Assembly (NCBI RefSeq): GCF_002162355.1 | Contig: NZ_CP021434.1 | Location: 2,580,501-2,644,500 of the forward strand | Direction: 5' to 3' | Length of the DNA stretch: 64,000 bases | Source: Tumebacillus avium | GTDB lineage: Bacteria; Bacillota; Bacilli; Tumebacillales; Tumebacillaceae | Shown: piece after piece, positions 1 to 11,458 of the stretch | How positions within the stretch are numbered: the stretch's first letter is position 1 | How the letters are laid out: every line of letters starts with the position of its first letter | Translations under genes and position numbers: made by a program | Notes under the pieces: generated by a model | What the model was told of the DNA's origin: nothing | Seen by the model: the letters and a program-made list of their open reading frames with translations, nothing else | The model's database searches: none

Positions 1-1
1 G

Positions 2-607
2 AGATTCCTTGACCCCGATGTTGAAAATCTTGAGGAAGGCGCAGACCTGATTAATCCATTCGACCCAACATACGACCGGAACTCACTAATTGGCCAGAAA
101 GTAAAATATAATCTTGAACTTCTTTATCAAGTGTTTGAATCGAATGAGATTTTGCCTCATTTATTTGATATGATTGTTTTTGATGCATTAATTGGTAATA
201 CGGATCGTCATCAAGATAATTTCGGAATTATTACTACGAATGAAACGAAACGATTTGCTCCGCTGTACGATAATGCCTCCTGTTTGGGGAGGGAATTGAA
301 GCTGGATGGGATCCATGAAAAAATGTCAAACCCACACAGCTTTGAAAACTATATCAAGAGATGCACCTCTCTGATACGGCTCGGAAATTCGAAAAAGCGA
401 ACCAAGCATTTTCAACTCCTTGAGGCAGTATTGGATTCATATAAGGAATCAGCCCGACAGTCGTTTCAAAAAGTGGAGTCCTTGGATAATAACAAGATCG
501 ATAAGATTCTGCACGCAGTGCCAACGCAGGTCATGCATGAAGACACAAAATCATTCGTGAACAAGGTGCTTACAACCAGAAGAGACATCATCTTAGGAAT
601 GAGGTGA
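2..607 (+). CDS. HipA-family Ser/Thr kinase, C-terminal part (partial)
   Basis: The frame is open from base 2, so the N-terminus lies outside the window and the GTG at 131 is unlikely to be a start. The kinase loop GNTDRHQDNFG matches the HipA catalytic loop (Asp as base), followed by APLYDN, the metal-binding Asp segment. HipA kinases inactivate translation factors such as glutamyl-tRNA synthetase by phosphorylation; the target here is unknown. The stop codon lies inside the GAGGTGA that serves as Shine-Dalgarno of the next gene 4 nt downstream, so the two form an operon. Base composition is clearly more AT-rich than the core genes to the right, suggesting acquisition. Confidence 0.8.
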   Translation, partial: RFLDPDVENLEEGADLINPFDPTYDRNSLIGQKVKYNLELLYQVFESNEILPHLFDMIVFDALIGNTDRHQDNFGIITTNETKRFAPLYDNASCLGRELKLDGIHEKMSNPHSFENYIKRCTSLIRLGNSKKRTKHFQLLEAVLDSYKESARQSFQKVESLDNNKIDKILHAVPTQVMHEDTKSFVNKVLTTRRDIILGMR

Positions 608-611
608 AAAA

Positions 612-1364
612 ATGAAGTTTACGACACCCCGCTTGATCTTGATGTGGAGCAATCCAGAGACGAAAGAAAACTGTACAATCGGTGTGCTAACCCGCAATGA
701 TCACGGATACTCGTTTCGCTATATTCAAAACGAAGTAAAGCGGGCATTTTCATTTGGCTTTACTTTGCTATCTGGATTTCCCTTATTAGAAAAAATGTAT
801 TTTTCGAATAAACTGTTTCCTGTATTTGAACGCCGAATTCCCAGCAAAGGACGACGTGATTACAAAGAAGTGATTCAGACGTTTAGCCTATCCTTATTCG
901 ATGATTTAGACTGGGAATATTTAAGGGTCACCAAAGGGGAATTGGCAACGGACCGTTTTTATTTTATTGAACCAATTCGCTTGGAAGACAGATATTTTAA
1001 AATTGATTTTAAAATTGCCGCCTGGAAGTTTGTAGATGAACAGGTTCGTTTACATCCAGGACAAGAGCTGAATTTTGTGTTGGAGCCAGGTAATTTATAT
1101 GACACTCAAGCGATTCAAGTGTTTACAAATGAATCGCACCCGAGAATGGTTGGATATGTTCCCAAACCTTATAATGGACCAATCTATAGTTGGATGAATA
1201 AACAGTGCGAAATCAAGGCGGTTGTCAGAATGGTGTTAGAAAAGCAAAACTATTGTCCAGTGCTTTTGGTCGCAGGAAGCCTCCCGCAAGATACTGATCA
1301 GGTGAAAGCCACTTCAGAATTTAAAGAGCTAGTGCTGAAGGTAGATCGTACGACAGAATCCTAA
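612..1364 (+). CDS. HipA N-terminal-like plus HIRAN domain protein
   Basis: 250 residues. Residues about 20-80 (IGVLTRNDHGYSFRY, then LLSGFPL and FPVFERRIPS) resemble the N-terminal subdomain of HipA (Couple_hipA type), which the kinase upstream may lack. Residues about 140-215 form a HIRAN-like domain (LEPGNLYDTQAIQVF, VGYVPKPYN). HIRAN domains bind DNA ends or single strands in eukaryotic remodelers; in bacteria their role is poorly known. SD GAGGTG at 602. Together with the upstream kinase this looks like a split HipA toxin-antitoxin-like module in which this protein may be the partner or antitoxin; that role is inference. Confidence 0.7.
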   Translation: MKFTTPRLILMWSNPETKENCTIGVLTRNDHGYSFRYIQNEVKRAFSFGFTLLSGFPLLEKMYFSNKLFPVFERRIPSKGRRDYKEVIQTFSLSLFDDLDWEYLRVTKGELATDRFYFIEPIRLEDRYFKIDFKIAAWKFVDEQVRLHPGQELNFVLEPGNLYDTQAIQVFTNESHPRMVGYVPKPYNGPIYSWMNKQCEIKAVVRMVLEKQNYCPVLLVAGSLPQDTDQVKATSEFKELVLKVDRTTES

Positions 1365-1389
1365 TATATTTATCTATATTCGCCAAAGA

Positions 1390-1423
1390 GGCGGAGGGAT
1401 GCGCGCGTGTCCCTTCGCCTTTT
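1390..1423. terminator. bidirectional terminator
   Basis: Stem GGCGGAGGGA / TCCCTTCGCC with T tracts in both directions, between the convergent HIRAN and LysM-3D genes. Confidence 0.75.
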
Positions 1424-1428
1424 GTGCA

Positions 1429-2166
1429 TTATGCGGATGCTGCTTTGCTGTCTTCGAGGATGTAGACTTTGATGTTGCGTTTCACGCCAAACTGGATGGC
1501 AGCAGACAGGTCGTTCATGTAGACGTCGATGCGGTTGCCGATGATCGCGCCGCCGGTGTCTTCAGCGGTGCGGATGCCGATTCCTTCAATGTAGACTTTC
1601 GTGCCGAGCGGGATGACAGACGGATCGGTGGCGATGGTGTGCTGGTCTTTCACATACTTGCCGCTGGCGGTGATGCCATACGCCGGATGTCCCGGCGCTT
1701 TGCCAGTCGATTCCGGTCCGGCCGTATAAGCGGTCAGGTCGGCGTTGAGCACTTGCTTGATCGTAAAGTCGGTTGCGATCTCTTCATTCGCAACGTTTGG
1801 CACTTGCAGTTCTTGTCCAACGGACAGAAGATTCGGATTTTGGATGCCGTTCAAACTGCTCAGCTCTTTGGTCGAAGTGCCGAAGACCTGGGCGATCTCA
1901 TACAGCGAATCCCCTGACTTGACCGTGTAGGCCAGCGTTTTTGGGGTGAGGGTGAGCACGTCTTTCAGCATCTTCGAGCCGGAGCGGGACGCCAGCGGCG
2001 GGAGTTTGGGGATCGGCGGTCCGTAGACCAGGGTCTGGCCTTCCTTATCGGTCGCCACTGCAAGGAGCGGCGGGTCGTAATCGGCTGCTACCGGGCTGAT
2101 CATCATTGTAAAGTAGAAAATGAGACTCATGACCATGGCGATCATTGTTTTGTTCATGTTCATCAT
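1429..2166 (-). CDS. LysM and 3D-domain secreted cell-wall protein
   Basis: 245 residues. An N-terminal hydrophobic segment (residues 5-28, ending SPVAAD) is a signal peptide. A LysM repeat follows at about 78-122 ([24 protein letters not shown]) and binds peptidoglycan. The C-terminal 3D domain at about 140-235 shows [23 protein letters not shown] and GNRIDVYM; its three Asp residues name the family (MltA-like fold; YocH/YabE/Rpf-type wall enzymes). Likely a secreted lytic or resuscitation-type peptidoglycan hydrolase. Start chosen at the ATG behind GGAGGT; a second ATG follows at once. Confidence 0.85.
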   Translation of the reverse strand: MMNMNKTMIAMVMSLIFYFTMMISPVAADYDPPLLAVATDKEGQTLVYGPPIPKLPPLASRSGSKMLKDVLTLTPKTLAYTVKSGDSLYEIAQVFGTSTKELSSLNGIQNPNLLSVGQELQVPNVANEEIATDFTIKQVLNADLTAYTAGPESTGKAPGHPAYGITASGKYVKDQHTIATDPSVIPLGTKVYIEGIGIRTAEDTGGAIIGNRIDVYMNDLSAAIQFGVKRNIKVYILEDSKAASA

Positions 2167-2347
2167 GATTGTGACCTCCGTTCAACATTCGAAATTTTGA
2201 TTTCCTGTCACTAGATTTGCCAGCATTGGAAGACTATAAACCTAGCACTGCAAAAACTTTCGGAATTAGCGAAAATTTCCCGCCGGAAAATCGCGTTTAG
2301 GGGTAGAAGGATTTCGCAAGATGGAATAGAATAAGAACAAGAGAGTT

Positions 2348-2363
2348 TTGACTGAACAGTCAA
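2348..2363. promoter_or_regulatory. 16-bp palindrome upstream of fad operon
   Basis: TTGACT-GAAC-AGTCAA lies in the 342-bp gene-free stretch 2167-2508. It could be a regulator site or a -35 region; no matching -10 at standard distance is seen. The rest of this stretch shows no gene. Confidence 0.35.
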
Positions 2364-2396
2364 TTTTGCTCGGATCAAATTTTTTTGTCTCGGTTC

Positions 2397-2416
2397 GACC
2401 GACCGTTTGGTCGGGG
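2397..2416. promoter_or_regulatory. fad operator candidate (TetR/FadR type)
   Basis: Perfect inverted repeat CCGACC-GTTT-GGTCGG at 2399-2414, about 95 bp before fadN. TetR-type FadR regulators of fatty acid degradation bind palindromes of this size near fad promoters. The half-site ACCGA also occurs in the palindrome in front of the TetR gene at 21132. Confidence 0.6.
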
Positions 2417-2508
2417 ATGAGGAAACGCTCAGCGAACAGAGATAATTGCAGCGTCCGATCCATACATTTCTATAAGAAGCAACGGACGAGACGAAGGAGG
2501 CATGGGAG

Positions 2509-4848
<2,340 letters not shown>

Positions 4849-4883
4849 TCGCGGGGATGATTGGATAGAGGAGGGAACCCACA

Positions 4884-6062
4884 ATGCGTGAAGCAGTGAT
4901 CGTATCGGGAGTCAGAACGGCTGTAGGCCGCTCACATAAAGGGTCGCTAAAAAACACGCGCCCGGAAGACCTTGGCGGTCTGGTCGTGCAAGAAGCGATC
5001 AACCGGGTCGGCGGGCTCGACCCGAAAGAGATTGAAGACGTCATCATCGGGTGTGCAATCCCGGAAGGCGAACAAGGGATGAACCTCGGCCGCATCGTCG
5101 CGATGCGCGCCGGGCTCCCGACCAACGTATCAGGCATGACGGTCAACCGTTTCTGCTCGTCCGGTCTGCAGACGATCGCCCTCGGCGCACAGAGCATCAT
5201 GTTCGGCTCGGCCGAGGTCGTGGTCGCAGGCGGCGTGGAAAGCATGTCGATGGTGCCGATGGTTGGCTACAAGTTGGCTCCGAACCCGTGGCTGGTCGAC
5301 AACATGCCGGAAGTGTACATGAGCATGGGTCATACCGCCGAGCAAGTTGCGCAGCGTTTTGGCATCACCCGTGAGCAGCAGGACGAATTTGCGGTCCGCT
5401 CGCACCAGCGTGCAGCAGCAGCGATTGCAGCCGGCAAATTCAAAGACGAAATTCTTCCGGTCACCGTGCGCAACGTGACGGTCGACGCGAACAACAAGCA
5501 GAAAGTGTCGGAGTTCATTTTTGACACCGACGAAGGCGTGCGTCCGGACACCACGCTGGAAGTGCTCGGCAAACTCCGCCCGGCCTTCCACGTGCAAGGC
5601 TCCGTCACCGCCGGCAACTCGTCGCAAACGTCTGACGGCGCAGCGGCGACCGTGCTGATGTCTGCTGAAAAAGCAGCTTCGCTCGGCGCGCAACCGTTGG
5701 CCGTCTTCCGCTCCTTCGCAGTGGGCGGCGTCGACCCGGACATCATGGGCGTCGGCCCGGTCGTAGCGATTCCGAAGGCGCTGAAGCAAGCGGGCCTGTC
5801 GATCGACGACATCGACCTGTTTGAAATCAACGAAGCGTTTGCCTCGCAAGCGTTTTATGTGACCCAGCAGTTGGGTCTCAACCCGGAGAAAGTCAACGTG
5901 AACGGCGGCGCGATCGCGCTGGGCCATCCGCTGGGCTGCACCGGCACCAAGCTGACCGTTTCGATCATCAATGAACTGCGCCGCCGCGGCGGGCGCTACG
6001 GAGTCGTGTCGATGTGCATCGGCGGCGGCATGGGCGCAGCAGGCGTGTTTGAACTGGTATAA
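4884..6062 (+). CDS. fadA: acetyl-CoA C-acyltransferase (3-ketoacyl-CoA thiolase)
   Basis: 392 residues, standard thiolase length. The nucleophilic Cys lies in [10 protein letters not shown], the His in [23 protein letters not shown], and the second active-site Cys in [14 protein letters not shown]. It cleaves 3-ketoacyl-CoA to acetyl-CoA and a shortened acyl-CoA, the last step of the spiral begun by FadN next door. SD GAGGAGGG precedes the ATG. Confidence 0.95.
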   Translation: MREAVIVSGVRTAVGRSHKGSLKNTRPEDLGGLVVQEAINRVGGLDPKEIEDVIIGCAIPEGEQGMNLGRIVAMRAGLPTNVSGMTVNRFCSSGLQTIALGAQSIMFGSAEVVVAGGVESMSMVPMVGYKLAPNPWLVDNMPEVYMSMGHTAEQVAQRFGITREQQDEFAVRSHQRAAAAIAAGKFKDEILPVTVRNVTVDANNKQKVSEFIFDTDEGVRPDTTLEVLGKLRPAFHVQGSVTAGNSSQTSDGAAATVLMSAEKAASLGAQPLAVFRSFAVGGVDPDIMGVGPVVAIPKALKQAGLSIDDIDLFEINEAFASQAFYVTQQLGLNPEKVNVNGGAIALGHPLGCTGTKLTVSIINELRRRGGRYGVVSMCIGGGMGAAGVFELV

Positions 6063-6100
6063 GCGTTCCTATAAAAAAACCCCTTGAGGAGGCAATCACG

Positions 6101-7873
6101 ATGAGCGATTTGAAAGACATTGTGCGCGGCGGTTCCTTTGTCATCAGCCAGACGGACGCACAGGACGTATTCACCCCGGAAGACTTCACCGATGAGCAGA
6201 AGATGATCGCGAAGACCACAGCCGACTTTATCGCAGGCGAAGTGGTTCCGCACCGCGAGCACCTCGAAAAGCTCGACATCGAACTGACCGTCAAACTGCT
6301 CAAGCAAGCGGGCGACCTCGGCCTGCTGGCAGCCGACATCCCGGAAGCGAACGAAGGTCTGGAACTCGACAAGATCTCGTCCACGCTGATCACCGAATAC
6401 ATCACCCGCGGCGGCTCCTTCGCGCTGTCCCACGGCGCGCACGTCGGCATCGGCACCTTGCCGATCGTCTTCTTCGGCAACGAAGAGCAAAAGGCGAAGT
6501 ACCTGCCGGACCTGGCGAGCGGCGCGAAATTTGCGGCGTACTGCCTGACCGAGCCGGGTTCCGGTTCGGACGCGCTGGGCGCAAAAGCGACCGCTGTGCT
6601 GAACGCGGAAGGCACCCACTACATCCTGAACGGCACCAAGCAGTTCATCACCAACGCAGGTTTTGCTGATGTGTTTGTGGTCTACGCGAAAGTGGACGGC
6701 GACAAGTTCTCCGCCTTCATCGTGGAAAAAGAATACCCGGGCGTATCGACCGGTCCGGAAGAGAAGAAGATGGGCATCAAGGCATCTTCCACTCGCCCGC
6801 TGATCCTCGAAGATGTGGCAGTTCCGGTGGAAAACCTGCTCGGCGAAGTGGGCCGCGGCCACGTGATCGCGTTCAACATCCTGAACATCGGCCGTTACAA
6901 GCTGGCTGCAGGCTGCATCGGCTCCTCGAAGTATGCGATCGAGCTCTCCTCGAAGTATGCAAACGAGCGCAAGCAGTTCGGCCAACCGATCGCGAACTTC
7001 CCGCTGATCCGTGAAAAGCTGGCAGAGATGAACATCCGCACCTACGCGACCGAGTCGATGGTCTACCGCATCGGCGGCCTGATCGAAACCGCACTGTCCG
7101 GCGAGCAAAAATCGGGCAAGGCTGTGGCTGACGCGATTGCTGAATATGCGATCGAGTGCTCGATCTCGAAAGTGTTCGCTTCCGAAGCGTTTGACTTTGT
7201 TGTCGACGAAGGCGTGCAGATCCACGGCGGCTATGGTTTCATCAACGAATACCCGATCGAGACGATGTACCGTGACTCCCGCATCAACCGCATCTTCGAA
7301 GGCACCAACGAAGTCAACCGTTTGCTGATCCCGGGCACGCTCGTCAAGAACGCGATGAAGGGCAAACTGCCGCTCTTGCAAGCTGCACAGGCGCTGCAAG
7401 GCGAACTGATGATGATGATGCCGTCTGTGATCGACGAAAGCGAAACCCTCGCGGTTGAAGCGGACCTGATCGAAAAGGCGAAGAAGATCTTCCTGATGGT
7501 CGGCGGCTACGGCGTGCAGAAGTACATGACGACGCTGGAGCAGCAGCAGGAAGTGCTGCACAACATGGCAGACATCATGATCGAGATCTACGCGATGGAA
7601 TCCTGCCTGCTCCGCGCGCAGAAGCAGATCGCCAAAGACGGCGAAGACAAAGCGAAGCACAAGATCAACATGACCAAGGTGTATGTCAACGACACCTTTG
7701 GCAAGATCGAACTGCTCGCTCGCGAAACCCTCGCGGCGATGGAAGAAGGCGACATGCTCCGCACCCAGCTGTCCGTTCTGAAAAAGCTGACCCGTTACAC
7801 TCCGCAAAACACCATCGCGATCAAGCGCGAACTGGCAAACATCATCGTGGATCAAGAAGGCTACGTGTGCTAA
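6101..7873 (+). CDS. fadE: acyl-CoA dehydrogenase
   Basis: 590 residues, the long FadE form of Bacillus with an added C-terminal helical region. FAD-binding segments YCLTEPGSGSDALG and INGTK-like LNGTKQFITN are visible; the catalytic Glu lies in RINRIFEGTNEVNR. It oxidises acyl-CoA to trans-2-enoyl-CoA and passes electrons to electron-transfer flavoprotein (etf genes are not in the window). Last gene of the fad operon, closed by the terminator at 7889. Confidence 0.94.
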   Translation: MSDLKDIVRGGSFVISQTDAQDVFTPEDFTDEQKMIAKTTADFIAGEVVPHREHLEKLDIELTVKLLKQAGDLGLLAADIPEANEGLELDKISSTLITEYITRGGSFALSHGAHVGIGTLPIVFFGNEEQKAKYLPDLASGAKFAAYCLTEPGSGSDALGAKATAVLNAEGTHYILNGTKQFITNAGFADVFVVYAKVDGDKFSAFIVEKEYPGVSTGPEEKKMGIKASSTRPLILEDVAVPVENLLGEVGRGHVIAFNILNIGRYKLAAGCIGSSKYAIELSSKYANERKQFGQPIANFPLIREKLAEMNIRTYATESMVYRIGGLIETALSGEQKSGKAVADAIAEYAIECSISKVFASEAFDFVVDEGVQIHGGYGFINEYPIETMYRDSRINRIFEGTNEVNRLLIPGTLVKNAMKGKLPLLQAAQALQGELMMMMPSVIDESETLAVEADLIEKAKKIFLMVGGYGVQKYMTTLEQQQEVLHNMADIMIEIYAMESCLLRAQKQIAKDGEDKAKHKINMTKVYVNDTFGKIELLARETLAAMEEGDMLRTQLSVLKKLTRYTPQNTIAIKRELANIIVDQEGYVC

Positions 7874-7888
7874 TTGCCTGAGATAGAG

Positions 7889-7925
7889 AAAGAGCCGTTC
7901 CTCGCTATGAGGAACGGCTCTTTTT
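7889..7925. terminator. bidirectional terminator
   Basis: 15-bp stem AAAGAGCCGTTCCTC / GAGGAACGGCTCTTT with a 5-base loop between convergent fadE and the ECF genes. Confidence 0.9.
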
Positions 7926-7929
7926 GCGG

Positions 7930-9801
7930 TTAGAGATAGCGACTGGCCAGCAGGATGGCGAACAGCAGGCCGCCGATGAGCAGAATCAGATGATCGTGGC
8001 GCACAAGGCGCAGTCTCACCGCCGAAGTGCGCCGGTTGCCAAACTTGGCATAGCCGCGCGCTTCCATGGCGACGGAGAGGTCTTCGCCGAGGCGCAGGAC
8101 GGACAGGAGCAGGGGAACGACAACAGCGCTGGTGTCGCGCAGGCGGAAGTTGCCTTTAGTTGATTTGCCCCTTGCTTTGGTGATCCGGGAGAAGCGGCGC
8201 AACTCCTGCAGGATGACCGGCACAAAGCGCAGCATCAAAGACGTGGCGAGGGCAAACGCCTCCACAGGCAGCTTGAATTTCTTGAGCGGGGCAAGTGCGG
8301 TCTCTAAGCCCTGTTTCATCATCAGCTGGCTCGTCGTCGCCGACAGCCACATCCCAAGCAGCATCAGCAGCAAAAACTTATACAGCTGCCCCAGCGTCCG
8401 TTCCGCCGCCGCCCAGTCAAAGGTCACCCCTTCGTCAAAACGCAGCCCGGACAGAGCCATCGAAAACAGGATGAAGAACAGAAACGGTTTCATCATCCGC
8501 CACACGTCCCGTTTCCACATCCCCGCCGCCCACATGCAGCCGATCGTCACCGCCGTCGCCAACGCCAGCCCCGCCCAGCTCTCCTGCACCAGCACCCCCA
8601 GCGACACCAGCAAGTAAAACGCCCACTTCGCGCGAGGGTCAAGCCTGCGGATCATAGCTCCCAGCCCACCCGCTAAAGCCCCGGTCGGGGGAGCCTGCTC
8701 CCGATCTGCAGATTCAACCTGAACGGCTACGGCAGATTGTTGTACCGTTTCAACGCTGTCAAATCTAGTGTCGCTCTCATTGCACCTGGAGTGATTCGAA
8801 TCCGTTTCTGAAGAGCTATCAATCCCAGCGTGATTCGCAATTACAGAAGAGCTCGTACCGGAGTCAAAGTGATTCGCAATTACAGAAGAGCTCGTATCAG
8901 TGTCAGCGTGATTCGTTCTTACAGTAGAGTATACGTTGAAGCTGGGGTCACTCGTATCAGATACAGAGTTTGCATAAGCTGACCCCGACAATTGCTTCAA
9001 GATCTCATCCGCCATCTGATCTGGTGCCAACGGGAGTGGCGTTAGCCCAAATCCCTGAGTGGCGAAAGCCTCAGACAACGCTGTGCTGCTTGGCAACCCG
9101 ACTCTTGCCTGCCGCAGCAGGTGCGGGTTGTCACACAGCTCTTGCGGGGTCGTGTAGGCGGCCAGACGGCCGTGGTCGAGGAGCAGGACGCGGTCGGCGA
9201 TGGGGAAGAAGGCATCGAGATCATGGGTGGCGATGACGATGCCGCCTAGGGTCTGCTGCTTGAAGCTTTGCAGGAACTCCACGAGGTGCTGCACCGCCTG
9301 CGGATCGAGACCGGCGGTCGGCTCGTCAAGAAACAGCCACTTGGGAGCGGTCGCAAAGGTCGTCGCCAGCGCCACACGCCTTTTCTGCCCGCCGCTGAGC
9401 ACGAGCGGGGACTGCGCGGTCATCTCCTCGGGGAGACCAACCTCCCGCAGCGCCTCCAGCGTCCTGGCCGTCGCTTCTGCCTTCGCAAGACGGAGCGGCT
9501 TCAGCGAATAGTCAAACTCCCCCTGCACCGTCCGCGCAAACAATTGATGCTCCGGAAACTGAAACACCACCCCAATCTCCTGCAACACCTTCGCATGCAC
9601 CTGTTTCCCATCCCACAGCGGCACACCGTCATACAGCACCGACCCGGCATCAAAAGCGTTCAATCCGGTCAGCACATCGAGCAGGCTCGACTTCCCTGCC
9701 CCCGTCTGTCCAACGAGCAGGGTGATCGTCCCTTCCTCCAATTCGAACGTCACATCCCGCAAAATACTTCCCAGCGATACTCCATCCACTTTTACCGGCA
9801 T
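7930..9801 (-). CDS. fused ECF transporter ATPase and transmembrane (T) protein
   Basis: 623 residues joining two normally separate ECF components. Residues 1-about 250 are an EcfA-type ATPase: Walker A GQTGAGKSS, signature LSGGQKRR, Walker B LFLDEPTAG. Residues about 265-370 are a polar Ser/Asn/Asp-rich linker made of 13-residue repeats. Residues about 375-623 are an EcfT (CbiQ-like) membrane protein with several hydrophobic segments and the coupling ARG motif near ITKARGKS. ECF modules energise vitamin uptake by S-components such as BioY, which is divergent next door. It overlaps the ecfA1-like gene by 10 bp. Separate A and T genes are the norm; the fusion looks intact. Confidence 0.9.
   Translation of the reverse strand: MPVKVDGVSLGSILRDVTFELEEGTITLLVGQTGAGKSSLLDVLTGLNAFDAGSVLYDGVPLWDGKQVHAKVLQEIGVVFQFPEHQLFARTVQGEFDYSLKPLRLAKAEATARTLEALREVGLPEEMTAQSPLVLSGGQKRRVALATTFATAPKWLFLDEPTAGLDPQAVQHLVEFLQSFKQQTLGGIVIATHDLDAFFPIADRVLLLDHGRLAAYTTPQELCDNPHLLRQARVGLPSSTALSEAFATQGFGLTPLPLAPDQMADEILKQLSGSAYANSVSDTSDPSFNVYSTVRTNHADTDTSSSVIANHFDSGTSSSVIANHAGIDSSSETDSNHSRCNESDTRFDSVETVQQSAVAVQVESADREQAPPTGALAGGLGAMIRRLDPRAKWAFYLLVSLGVLVQESWAGLALATAVTIGCMWAAGMWKRDVWRMMKPFLFFILFSMALSGLRFDEGVTFDWAAAERTLGQLYKFLLLMLLGMWLSATTSQLMMKQGLETALAPLKKFKLPVEAFALATSLMLRFVPVILQELRRFSRITKARGKSTKGNFRLRDTSAVVVPLLLSVLRLGEDLSVAMEARGYAKFGNRRTSAVRLRLVRHDHLILLIGGLLFAILLASRYL
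8792..8947. repeat. four 39-bp tandem repeats inside the A-T fusion linker
   Basis: TGATTCG begins units at 8792, 8831, 8870 and 8909, an exact 39-bp (13-codon) period. The middle two units are nearly identical (both TGATTCGCAATTACAGAAG); the outer two have drifted. On the minus strand they encode 13-residue units such as SSVIANHFDSGTS, so length changes stay in frame. Confidence 0.85.
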
Positions 9802-10586
9802 ACGTCACCCACCGCTTCACTCAACTCTTTTGGCGTCAAAGGCTGCCCTTCCAGCACAACGCCCTTGCCTTGCAAACTCTCCGCCACCTGCACCGCATAC
9901 GGCGGTACAAATCCAAGCTCCGCACAGACCCCGTCATAAAAAAACGCCCGTGCCGTCCCGTCATACGCCACCCGGCCGGCAGCCAGCGCTACCACCCGGT
10001 CCGCATAGGCCAGCTCTTCCATCCACTGCGTGATCCAGATCAAGGTCTTGCCCTGCTGCTGCAGCTCCTGCGCCACGCCAAGCACCATCTCGCGCGAGGC
10101 CGGGTCGAGCATCGCCGTGCATTCGTCAAATACGATCACATCTGCCTCCACCGCCAAACACCCCGCGATGCCAAGCAACTGCTTCTGCCCGCCGGACAGC
10201 GTCGTCACCGATTGGCCGGTCAGATGCGCCAACCTCACTTTTTCCAACGCAGCCCGCGCCCGCTCCGGCATCTCCTCCGGATCAACCGCACGGTTCTCCA
10301 TGCCAAAACACACATCTTCATAGACCGTTTCGCCGACGATCTGCGCTTCCGGATTCTGAAACACCATCTGCACCTGCAGATCATCACATTCGGCCAGACC
10401 TTTCGAAACGGGAGACAGCCCGCACAACACTTTGGCCAGCGTGCTTTTTCCGCTGCCGTTTTGCCCGATCAAGACGACCCATTCGCCCGCTGCGATCGTC
10501 AAATCAATCCCATCCAATACTGTATGCACACCGTCCGGCGTGGCAAAGGCGACGCTCACGCCGGAGAGGGTAAGATGCTTTTTCAT
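9792..10586 (-). CDS. ecfA: ECF transporter ATPase (EcfA1-like)
   Basis: 264 residues. Walker A GQNGSGKSTLAK, Q-loop VFQNPEAQIV, signature LSGGQKQL and Walker B DVIVFDECTAMLDP are all present. It is the second ATPase of an ECF (energy-coupling factor) vitamin importer and should pair with the ATPase half of the fusion gene that it overlaps by 10 bp. Start ATG behind TTTGGAGGAA on the minus strand, with the divergent bioY promoter beyond. Confidence 0.9.
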   Translation of the reverse strand: MKKHLTLSGVSVAFATPDGVHTVLDGIDLTIAAGEWVVLIGQNGSGKSTLAKVLCGLSPVSKGLAECDDLQVQMVFQNPEAQIVGETVYEDVCFGMENRAVDPEEMPERARAALEKVRLAHLTGQSVTTLSGGQKQLLGIAGCLAVEADVIVFDECTAMLDPASREMVLGVAQELQQQGKTLIWITQWMEELAYADRVVALAAGRVAYDGTARAFFYDGVCAELGFVPPYAVQVAESLQGKGVVLEGQPLTPKELSEAVGDVCR

Positions 10587-10628
10587 GATTCCTCCAAATT
10601 TTGCTTTTCAGTTTGTTTCGAGCTGTGC

Positions 10629-10671
10629 TACAATGCGGATTGTTATCTTCTTTCTCTATTCAAGTTAACAA
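10629..10671 (+). promoter_or_regulatory. bioY promoter with BirA-like operator
   Basis: -10 TACAAT at 10629-10634 (a weak -35 near TTTTCA 10605) is followed by TTGTTATC-N16-GTTAACAA at 10640-10671. This has the layout of the BirA operator, two TTGTTAAC-like half-sites 14-16 bp apart, which represses biotin genes when biotin is plentiful. One base differs from a perfect repeat. Confidence 0.65.
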
Positions 10672-10689
10672 AGATTTGGAGGGTTATCA

Positions 10690-11283
10690 ATGGGGGTACA
10701 ATTTACCGTTCGCGGCGTGGTGTTCAGCGCCTTGTTTGCCGCCTTGCTCGTCGTGCTCAGTTACGTCAACATCAACCTTGGATTCTCGCCCGTTCCGATC
10801 ACGCTCAGCAACATGACCATCCTGCTGGCCGGGGCGATGCTCGGCCCGTTCTATGGCTTTTTCTCGATGGCGCTCGTCGTCATTTTGACGCTGATCGGCC
10901 TGCCGATGTGGCACGGCACCGGCGGGATCGGCCTTGTTGCCGGTCCGACCGGCGGCTTTATCGTCATGTACCCGGTCGCAGCGTTCCTCGTCGGCTGGGC
11001 GGCGAACCGCATCAAAGGCCGCGGTGTGGCGGCACACATTCAGATGCTGCTCGTCACCTTCATCCTCGGCTCGCTGACCTTGTACGTGGGTGGCGTGCCG
11101 TGGCTGAAAATTGTCGCCGGGCTCTCCTGGAACGACGCGCTGGTCGGCGGCTTCTATCCGTTCTGGCCGGGCGACCTCGCCAAAGCGGTCGTCGCGACCG
11201 CCATCGTGCTGCAGGTGCGCAATGTTTACACCCCGCAGCGTCTGGTCGGCAAAGGCGGCTCGAAAGTCGTCACGCTCAACTAA
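10690..11283 (+). CDS. bioY: biotin transporter BioY (S component)
   Basis: 197 residues with about six membrane segments. Conserved BioY segments include NLGFSPVPITLSN, LAGAMLGP and GPTGGFIVMYP. It binds biotin and is energised by the ECF module encoded divergently (7930-10586), or works at low rate alone. SD TTTGGAGGG precedes the ATG, and a BirA-like operator lies upstream. Confidence 0.94.
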   Translation: MGVQFTVRGVVFSALFAALLVVLSYVNINLGFSPVPITLSNMTILLAGAMLGPFYGFFSMALVVILTLIGLPMWHGTGGIGLVAGPTGGFIVMYPVAAFLVGWAANRIKGRGVAAHIQMLLVTFILGSLTLYVGGVPWLKIVAGLSWNDALVGGFYPFWPGDLAKAVVATAIVLQVRNVYTPQRLVGKGGSKVVTLN

Positions 11284-11297
11284 ACAGCAATTGCAGC

Positions 11298-11334
11298 AAA
11301 AAGAGGGCTCGCCGCGCGCGAAGTCCTCTTTTTG
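11298..11334 (+). terminator. terminator after bioY
   Basis: AAAAAGAGG ... CCTCTTTTT stem with trailing T residues. Confidence 0.75.
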
Positions 11335-11458
11335 TTGTGTAAACTTCGCAAAACGGAACAGGATTTTTTCGATGAATGTCGAAATGTGGGGAAAAGAAAA
11401 GAAAAAGAAAATAGCAGTTTAGAATGATAGTGCGAATGGGTGATAAGGTGGTGAACGC

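Noticed and set aside
1399-1930. Plus-strand frames opposite the LysM-3D gene
   Set aside because: Shadow frames; the minus-strand product has signal peptide, LysM and 3D domain.
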